Shown: positions 58,488 through 64,000 of the stretch, in pieces
Numbering within the stretch: the stretch's first letter is position 1
Layout of the letters: each line of letters begins with the position of its first letter
Assembly: GCF_031458115.1 (NCBI RefSeq)
Contig: NZ_JAVDXV010000003.1
Location: 481,355-545,354 of the forward strand
DNA length: 64,000 nucleotides
From: Pelomonas asaccharophilus_A
GTDB taxonomy: Bacteria > Pseudomonadota > Gammaproteobacteria > Burkholderiales > Burkholderiaceae_C
Reading direction: 5' to 3'
The notes under the pieces: model-generated
The model's input: the letters and a program-made list of their open reading frames with translations, nothing else
Databases searched by the model: none
Told to the model about the DNA's origin: nothing
Position numbers and translations under genes: made by a program

Positions 58488-61175
58488 ATGCCCCGACCAC
58501 CCCGCCGCGCCTTCTTTCCCTTCATGTCTTCCGAGCTGACCCCCAGCCAATGGAGCCTGCTCCCCGACGAGCCGGAGGAGGCGCCGACGCCCGATCCGGT
58601 GGCGCTGGCGGCGTCGGTCGCGCTGCGCAGCCGTGACGGGCACTTCTACGAGCTGACGGGCCAGGTCAACGAGGCGGGCGAGCCGCAAGGCGGGCTGACC
58701 GATCGCTGGCAGCGCTTTTTCGCCGCCGGCGGCGCGGCCGGCTGGCAGGAGCTGTCGGCCAAGGCGCTGCGCGTGCAGCGCCGCGTGCTCGAGGACGGCG
58801 CCAGCTACAACGTGCACAGCGACGGCCCGCCGCTGCCGGGCCAGGAAGGCCAGGACAGCGCACCGCTGGCCCGCCACTGGCCGCTGGAGCTGCTGCCCAT
58901 GCTCATCGAGCCCGACGAGTGGCGGCACATCGAGAGCGGCATCCTGCAGCGCGCCCGACTGCTGGACGCCGTCATGGCCGACACCTACGGCGAGCGCAAG
59001 CTGCTGCAGCAGGGGCTGTTGCCGGCCTCGCTGGTCATGGCGCATCCGCAATACCTGCGCGAGATGCATGGCAGCCAGCCACCCGGCGGCGTGCATTTGC
59101 ACGTGCTGGCCTTCGACCTGACCCGCTGCAACGACGGCCACTGGTGGGTGGTAGGCCAGCGCACGCAGGCGCCGTCTGGGCTGGGCTATGTGCTGGAGAA
59201 CCGCCTCATCATTGCCCAGCAGTTCCCCGAGGCCTTCCGCCAGATGGCCGTGCAGCGGCTGGCCGCGACGTACCGCGACTTCATGCGGGCGCTGCTGAAG
59301 CTATCGCCCGCCGGCGAGCGCAGCCGCGTCGCGCTGCTGACGCCGGGGCCGCGCAACGAGACCTACTTCGAGCAGGCCTTCCTCGCGCGTTATCTCGGCA
59401 TCACGCTGGTGGAGGGCGCCGACCTGACCGTGCGCGCCGACAAGGTCTACCTGAAGACGCTGGCGGGGCTGGAGCGCGTGCACGTGCTGCTGCGCCGCGT
59501 GGACGACACCTGGCTGGACCCGCTGGAGCTGCGCCCCGAATCCATCCTGGGCGTGCCGGGCCTGCTGCAGGCCGCGCGGGCCGGCGAGGTGGTGGTCGCC
59601 AACGTGCCCGGCGCCGGCTGGCTGGAAAGCCCCGGCCTGACGGCCTTCTGGCCTGCGGTGGCCGAGAGCCTGCTGGGCGAGCAACTGCAGCTGCCGGCCA
59701 TCCAGAGCTGGTGGTGCGGCGAGGAAAGTGCCTGGCGCGCGCTGCGGCCGCGGCTGGCGGAGTTCATCGTCGTGCCCACGTTCTCGTCCAGCGGCACCAC
59801 GCGCAGCTTCGCGCCGGTCGTCGCGGCCGAGTTGAGCGACGAGGCGCTGCGTGAGCTGGCCGCGCGCATCGACGCCGAGCCCACCGCCTACACGCTGCAG
59901 GCGCGCGTGAAGCCCACCAAGCAACCGGTCTGGACCCGCGGCGCGCTGGAGCCGCGCGTGGCGGTGCTGCGCGTGTTCGCGCTGACCGACGGGCAGGGCG
60001 GCTGGACCGTCGTGCCCGGTGGCCTGACGCGCGTGGCGCCGCGCCGCGACCCGCTGGCCGATGCCTGGCTGTCGATCCAGCGCGGGTCCTTGAGCGCCGA
60101 CACCTGGGTCATGACCGACGGCGAGGTGGACCCCACCACGCTCTTGGCCCAGCCGCTGCTGCCGGCCGACCTGCGCGACGTGCACTGGACCGTGACCAGC
60201 CGCGCCGCCGAGAACCTGTTCTGGCTGGGCCGCTACACGGAGCGCGCCGAGAACAGCGCGCGGCTGGCGCGCTACATCATCGAGGCCAGCGTCATGGTGC
60301 AGCGCGGCGCCATGCCCACGCCCATGCTGCCGCTGCTGGACACGTTGGCACGTCGCCATGGCCTGGTGCCTGCCGATGCGCCGGCTGCCGACGACGACCC
60401 GCGCGGCTTCGAGCGCGCGTTGCTGGCTGCGCTGCTGCCCGCGTCCGGCGTCGGCAGCACCGGCTGGAACCTGCGCGCGCTGCAGAACTGCGCGCAGGCG
60501 CTGCGCGAGCGGCTGTCGCCCGAGACCTGGCGCCTCATCCACGAGACCGCCGCGCAGTTCGAGCAGCACCTGCGTGCCGTGCTGGACCGGCCCGGCACCA
60601 CGACGCCCGTCACCGACGTGCTGAACGTGCTGGCCCGCGCCGACACGCACCTGGCCGCCATCACCGGCGCGCAGACCGACCGCATGACGCGCGACGACGG
60701 CTGGCGGCTTCTGTCCATCGGCCGGCAGCTGGAGCGGCTGTCCTTCCACGCCGAGGTGCTGGCGGAGGTGTTCGAGCAAGACCTGGCGCTCACGGAGGAC
60801 GGCTTCGCGCTGCTGCTGGGCGTGTTCGACTCCACCATCACCTACCGCGCGCAGTTCCAGGCGCGCCGCGAGGCGCCGCCGCTGCTGCACCTGCTGGTGC
60901 ACGACACCGAGAACCCGCGCTCGCTGGGCTGGGTGGCGCGCACGATGCGCGAGCGCTTCGCCAAGCTGGCCCGGCACGACCCGGGCTGGGCGGCCGACAT
61001 CGCGGCCGAACTGCCCACGCCCGAGGCCTGGCCGCTGGATGAACTGGCCGCGCCCGGCCCCGCGCTGGTGGAGCGGCTGCGCCGTGCGGCCGCGCAGGCG
61101 GGCGAACTGTCCAGCCTGATCAGCCAGCGTTATTTCACGCACGTCATCGGCGCAGAACAGCGGGTGTGGCAGTGA
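58488..61175 (+). CDS. Circularly permuted ATP-grasp / alpha-E fusion (cluster B)
   Basis: This 895-residue protein fuses the two proteins that are separate in cluster A. Residues about 60-550 are the permuted ATP-grasp part (YVLENRLIIAQQFPE, TPGPRNETYFEQAFLARYLG, VVPTFSSSGTTRSF, VPGGLTRVA) and from about 573 the alpha-E part (AENLFWLGRYTERAENSARL, and LSIGRQLERLSFHAEVL as second ER motif). The two copies are only distantly similar, so the duplication is old. ATG 58488 and ATG 58524 are possible starts; neither has a clear ribosome site. A TTGACA at 58457-58462 has no good -10 partner. It overlaps the next gene by 4 bases. Confidence 0.92.
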   Translation: MPRPPRRAFFPFMSSELTPSQWSLLPDEPEEAPTPDPVALAASVALRSRDGHFYELTGQVNEAGEPQGGLTDRWQRFFAAGGAAGWQELSAKALRVQRRVLEDGASYNVHSDGPPLPGQEGQDSAPLARHWPLELLPMLIEPDEWRHIESGILQRARLLDAVMADTYGERKLLQQGLLPASLVMAHPQYLREMHGSQPPGGVHLHVLAFDLTRCNDGHWWVVGQRTQAPSGLGYVLENRLIIAQQFPEAFRQMAVQRLAATYRDFMRALLKLSPAGERSRVALLTPGPRNETYFEQAFLARYLGITLVEGADLTVRADKVYLKTLAGLERVHVLLRRVDDTWLDPLELRPESILGVPGLLQAARAGEVVVANVPGAGWLESPGLTAFWPAVAESLLGEQLQLPAIQSWWCGEESAWRALRPRLAEFIVVPTFSSSGTTRSFAPVVAAELSDEALRELAARIDAEPTAYTLQARVKPTKQPVWTRGALEPRVAVLRVFALTDGQGGWTVVPGGLTRVAPRRDPLADAWLSIQRGSLSADTWVMTDGEVDPTTLLAQPLLPADLRDVHWTVTSRAAENLFWLGRYTERAENSARLARYIIEASVMVQRGAMPTPMLPLLDTLARRHGLVPADAPAADDDPRGFERALLAALLPASGVGSTGWNLRALQNCAQALRERLSPETWRLIHETAAQFEQHLRAVLDRPGTTTPVTDVLNVLARADTHLAAITGAQTDRMTRDDGWRLLSIGRQLERLSFHAEVLAEVFEQDLALTEDGFALLLGVFDSTITYRAQFQARREAPPLLHLLVHDTENPRSLGWVARTMRERFAKLARHDPGWAADIAAELPTPEAWPLDELAAPGPALVERLRRAAAQAGELSSLISQRYFTHVIGAEQRVWQ

Positions 61176-62092
61176 GCGTGAAGCTGTCGGTCCACCATGT
61201 CACCGAGTACACCTACGAGGACTCGGTGGAGTGGGCCCATCACGCCGCCTGCCTGGCGCCGCAGAGCACGCCCTGGCAACACGTCAGCGGCTGGCGGCTC
61301 AACATCGACCCGCTGCCCGATGGCTGGGGTGTGGACGGCCTGGAGTTGGACGCTACCGAGCTGGCGCGCCACCTGCGCCGCGACCCCTGGGGCAACCGCC
61401 ACCTGACCTTCGGCCACGCGCGCGTGCACGAGAAGCTGGTGGTGGACAGCCGCTTCACGGCCCAGCTGCAGCCGCGGCCCGCCCCCGATCCCAACCGGGG
61501 GCCATCCTGGGAGGCCGTCGCGGCCAGCCTGCGCTACCGCGCCGGCCGCGCGATGCACGAGGCCGACGAGTTCTCGCTGGCATCGACCTACGCCGCGCCC
61601 GATGCCACGCTGGCCGCCTACGCCCGCCGCGCGTTCTCGCCCGGCCGCACGCTGGCGGCCTGCGGGCTGTCGCTGATGCACCAGATCCAGACGGATCTGC
61701 GCTACCTGCCGCAAAGCACCACGGTGGCTACGCGCGCCGCCGACGCGCTGGCGCAGCGCAGCGGCGTGTGCCAGGACTTCGCCCATGTCTTCATCGCCGC
61801 CTGCCGCTCGCTGGGGCTGGCGGCACGCTATGTGTCGGGCTATCTGCTGACGCGGCCGCCCGAAGGCGCGCCCAAGCTGGTCGGCGCGGACGCGTCGCAT
61901 GCCTGGGCCGAGCTGTGGTGTCCCGAGCAGGGTTGGCTGGCGCTGGACCCGACCAACGCGGTGCCGGCCGACCTGGACCATGTGACGCTGGCCTGGGGCC
62001 GCGACTACGCCGACGTGGCGCCGCTGCGCGGTGTGCTGCGTGGCGGCGGCGTGGCCACGCTGCGGGTGAGCGTCACGGTGGAGCCTGCCTGA
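61172..62092 (+). CDS. Transglutaminase-family protein (cluster B)
   Basis: The 306-residue protein has an N-terminal beta domain (HHVTEYTYEDSV) and a transglutaminase core with the triad C200 (SGVCQDFAH), H243 (ASHAWAEL) and D259 (LDPTNA). It matches the first 290 residues of the cluster A fusion in layout but lacks DUF2126. GTG 61172 overlaps the stop of the ATP-grasp/alpha-E fusion (61172-61175). The family is probably a peptidase or acyl transferase with cysteine chemistry. Cytoplasmic. Confidence 0.92.
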   Translation: MSVKLSVHHVTEYTYEDSVEWAHHAACLAPQSTPWQHVSGWRLNIDPLPDGWGVDGLELDATELARHLRRDPWGNRHLTFGHARVHEKLVVDSRFTAQLQPRPAPDPNRGPSWEAVAASLRYRAGRAMHEADEFSLASTYAAPDATLAAYARRAFSPGRTLAACGLSLMHQIQTDLRYLPQSTTVATRAADALAQRSGVCQDFAHVFIAACRSLGLAARYVSGYLLTRPPEGAPKLVGADASHAWAELWCPEQGWLALDPTNAVPADLDHVTLAWGRDYADVAPLRGVLRGGGVATLRVSVTVEPA

Positions 62093-62195
62093 CCGCTGGC
62101 GTCGGGGCCGCGTGCGCGGGCATGGCGGCCAGCAAGGCCAGCAGCGCGATCAGCGCAATCAGCGCCAGCAGGACGGGGAAGTTCGGGCCGCGCAT
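62073..62195 (-). CDS. Possible 40-residue small membrane or secreted protein
   Basis: ATG 62195 opens a 40-codon frame on the minus strand: MRGPNFPV, then a long hydrophobic run of Leu/Ala/Ile (9-29) with LLAAMPAHA, which looks like a signal peptide or single membrane helix, and a short APTPAVRQAPP tail. The hydrophobic pattern is unlike random shadow frames. It overlaps the end of the transglutaminase gene by 20 bases and has only a weak upstream GGGG. Treat as a possibility. Confidence 0.3.
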   Translation of the reverse strand: MRGPNFPVLLALIALIALLALLAAMPAHAAPTPAVRQAPP

Positions 62196-62284
62196 GCAGG
62201 GCCCCGGTCGTGATGCCGGCATGCTGGCCCGGTGCCATATCTGCCGTGCGGCTGGTTGATGTCGGCCCCGGCACAGGCCCGCGA

Positions 62285-63877
62285 TCAGCGTTGCAGCGCG
62301 CGCGAGCGCCCGGCGCGCTTGTTGGCGTACATCGCTTCGTCGGCATGGCGCATCAGCGCGTCGGCGGTGCGGCCGTCCACCGGATAGTTGGCCAGCCCCA
62401 GGCTGCTGCCCACGGCCACCTGCGGCCCGGTGGTCAGCGTGATGGGCTGGGACAGCGCGTCCAGCAAACGGCCCAGCACCAGCTCCGCCTCGGAGCGCCC
62501 CTGCGTGGGCGACAGCAGCACGACGAACTCGTCGCCGCCAAGCCGGGCCACGGTGTCGCTGGCGCGCAGGCCGGCGTGCAGCCGCGACGCGACGGCCCGC
62601 AAGACCTCGTCCCCCGCATCGTGGCCGTGGGTGTCGTTGATCTGCTTGAAGCCGTTCAGGTCCAGATAGGCCAGCGCGAACACGTGGCCGTTGCGCTCCG
62701 ACGCGTTGATGGCCTGCCTGAGCCGGTCGCCCAGCAGCAGGCGGTTGGGCAGGCCGGTGAGCGCGTCATGCAGCGCGGCATGCTCCATGCGGGCCTCATG
62801 GGCCTTGCTCTGCGTGATGTCCACCATCATCCACAGCGACTCGTCGCCGCTGCCGGGCAGCTGCACACCGGAAAGGTCCACCCAGATCAGCGAGCCGTCC
62901 TTGCGCTTCATCTGCAGCTGTGTGCGGAAGCGCCTGCCGGCCTTCAGCTGCGGGTAGGCCAGCGCGCCCAGCGTCTCGTAGGCGGCGTCGTCGACGTACA
63001 GCTGGCGCGACAGCGTGCCCAGCAGTTCGCCGTCTGCGTAGCCGAACATGCGCTCCAGCGCCTGGTTGCGCCAGACGTTGCGGCGGTCGCGTACCTTGGC
63101 AATGCCCACCAGGTCGCTCTCCAGCATGGCTTCCTGGTCCAGTGTCAGCTGCTGCAGGCGCTGGCGGATCTGGTGGGTCTCGGTGATGTCGAACATCACC
63201 GAGCGGCTGCGCAGGTAGACGCCGCTGGCGTCATAGATGGCGGTGGCCGACAGGCTGACGCGGCGCACCTCGCCCTGCCGTCCCTTCATGTCGAACTCCA
63301 GCCCCGACACGCGGCCCTCGCGCATGAAGCGCGGGAAGGCAGCGTCGAACAGTTCGCGGCTCTCGGGCGAGAAGAAGTCGCGCGGGCTGAGCTTGCCGAT
63401 GACCTGCTTGGCCGTGCAGTCCAGCCAGCGCAGGCCCAGCGCGTTGATCTGCAGGAACAGGCCGTGCTGGTCCAGCGCGTAGTAGGCGCAGGGCGCGTTG
63501 TCGTAGAGGTCTTGCAAGCTGCCGCGCGCCTCGTCGGCCTGTGCCTGCAGCTGCTTGCGCGCGGTGATGTCGGACTCGATCTCCATGAAGCCGCTCAGCT
63601 CGCCGGCGTCGTCGAACAACGGCTGGATCTCGATGTCCGCCCAGTAGTGCCGGCCGTCCTTGCCGCGACGCTGCAGCTCGGCCTTGCCGCCCAGGCCCAC
63701 GCTCATGGCCTCGTTCAGGCCGTGCAAGGTGTCGGGGTCGGTCAGCTCGAAATGCAGCAGCTCCTGCGGTTGCCGGCCCAGCGCCTCGTCCAGCGTGTAG
63801 CCGGTCAGCCGCGTGAAGCCGTCATTGGCCCAGACGATGCGGTGCATGGTGTCGGTGATGAGCACCGCGTTCGTCGT
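62285..63877 (-). CDS. PAS-GGDEF diguanylate cyclase, N-terminus missing
   Basis: About 530 reliable residues remain. From the N-terminal side there are four PAS-type domains (TNAVLITDTMHRIVWANDGF, LQDLYDNAPCAYYALDQHG, a third around RDRRNVWRNQALERMFGY, each followed by PAC-like motifs) and a GGDEF domain. LGGDEFVVLL is intact, and RASD five residues before it is the RxxD inhibitory site, so an active cyclase is expected. No membrane segment is in the visible part. Beyond 63877 the sequence is homopolymer-rich and the frame there (GAGGGAGAALRGGG) is not credible protein. Confidence 0.88.
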   Translation of the reverse strand, partial: TTNAVLITDTMHRIVWANDGFTRLTGYTLDEALGRQPQELLHFELTDPDTLHGLNEAMSVGLGGKAELQRRGKDGRHYWADIEIQPLFDDAGELSGFMEIESDITARKQLQAQADEARGSLQDLYDNAPCAYYALDQHGLFLQINALGLRWLDCTAKQVIGKLSPRDFFSPESRELFDAAFPRFMREGRVSGLEFDMKGRQGEVRRVSLSATAIYDASGVYLRSRSVMFDITETHQIRQRLQQLTLDQEAMLESDLVGIAKVRDRRNVWRNQALERMFGYADGELLGTLSRQLYVDDAAYETLGALAYPQLKAGRRFRTQLQMKRKDGSLIWVDLSGVQLPGSGDESLWMMVDITQSKAHEARMEHAALHDALTGLPNRLLLGDRLRQAINASERNGHVFALAYLDLNGFKQINDTHGHDAGDEVLRAVASRLHAGLRASDTVARLGGDEFVVLLSPTQGRSEAELVLGRLLDALSQPITLTTGPQVAVGSSLGLANYPVDGRTADALMRHADEAMYANKRAGRSRALQR

Positions 63878-64000
63878 GGGGGGGGGCCCCCAGGCCCCCC
63901 CCCCCCCCTCGGCCGGCAATCCGCCCCCGCGGAGCGCCGCGCCCGCGCCGCCCCCCGCCCCCCGAAAAACCCGCACCGCCCCCAGCCCGCACCGCCCCCT
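63878..64000. other. Low-quality or contig-end sequence
   Basis: The last 123 bases hold runs of nine G, fourteen C and many C-rich blocks that break the pattern of the GGDEF gene, whose PAS domain is cut mid-strand. This looks like a sequencing or assembly artefact at a contig end. No feature is supported here. Confidence 0.75.

Noticed and set aside
52658..58525. An open frame of 1955 codons on the minus strand opposite the ATP-grasp, transglutaminase and hydrolase genes
   Set aside because: It is antisense to several well-recognised families. Long stop-free antisense frames are expected in DNA this GC-rich, and the translation is a low-complexity Arg/Ala/Gly/Gln/Val mix with no domain.
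62285..63976. Complete GGDEF protein starting at 63976
   Set aside because: The first 33 residues come from the homopolymer-rich edge and are not plausible protein; the true start is outside the window.
1..64000. tRNA, rRNA, CRISPR, insertion sequence or prophage
   Set aside because: Reading both strands showed no cloverleaf tRNA with a GTTCGANTC arm, no spaced direct-repeat array, no transposase or integrase, and no phage structural gene. This is a visual check, not a covariance search.

Overview
The window is about 64 kb of very GC-rich, gene-dense DNA from a beta-proteobacterium. Gene content (tripartite-tricarboxylate binding protein, PEP-CTERM protein, DUF1415, many PAS/GGDEF and chemotaxis genes, double-length UvrA) and style point to the order Burkholderiales, probably a Roseateles/Pelomonas/Rubrivivax-like lineage; the genus is inference. 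No rRNA, tRNA, CRISPR array, insertion sequence or prophage was seen. The sequence runs into poor-quality homopolymer DNA after about 63877, so the right edge looks like a contig end.

Layout. 1-5690: the start of a molybdopterin oxidoreductase, a 2OG-Fe(II) oxygenase-like protein, a LytS/LytR-type operon (kinase, degenerate kinase, LytTR regulator, all overlapping by 4 bases), a PilZ protein that seems to lack a normal start codon, and a DUF1134 protein. 5691-8641: a cobalamin-dependent ribonucleotide reductase with a LexA-type box in front of it. 8690-16332: a phospholipase-D-like protein, VOC and SnoaL proteins, two hydroxyproline catabolism genes behind a chemoreceptor, and an exonuclease-like protein. 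16329-25831: a PAS-GGDEF sensor, a malonyl-CoA synthetase and a Bug-type binding protein separated by a palindromic repeat, then a globin / small membrane protein / hybrid kinase group divergent from an OmpR-type regulator.

26041-33443: a 1903-residue tandem UvrA with a palindromic repeat read through in frame, and a two-gene ABC exporter. 33444-37111: a promoter, a cyclic-di-GMP-I riboswitch and the amino-acid-type chemoreceptor it should control, then a TerC transporter. 37184-46374: an S9 peptidase and a PEP-CTERM protein sharing a bidirectional terminator, a GAF/PAS kinase, a cache-GGDEF cyclase and a regulator. 46546-51054: a small unknown, DUF1415, an M20 amidohydrolase and a TonB receptor with a small secreted partner. 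51210-62092: two copies of a poorly understood system of circularly permuted ATP-grasp, alpha-E and transglutaminase proteins (one with a DUF2126 amidoligase-like domain), with a toxin-antitoxin pair and a hydrolase between them. 62285-63877: a third PAS-GGDEF protein, cut at the window edge.

Themes. Cyclic-di-GMP recurs: three diguanylate cyclases with RxxD inhibitory sites, one PilZ receptor, one riboswitch, and no EAL or HD-GYP phosphodiesterase in the window. Chemotaxis and two-component signalling are rich. The best candidates for little-described biology are the doubled ATP-grasp/alpha-E/transglutaminase locus, the riboswitch-controlled chemoreceptor, the tandem UvrA with its repeat insertion, and the kinase/pseudokinase pair.
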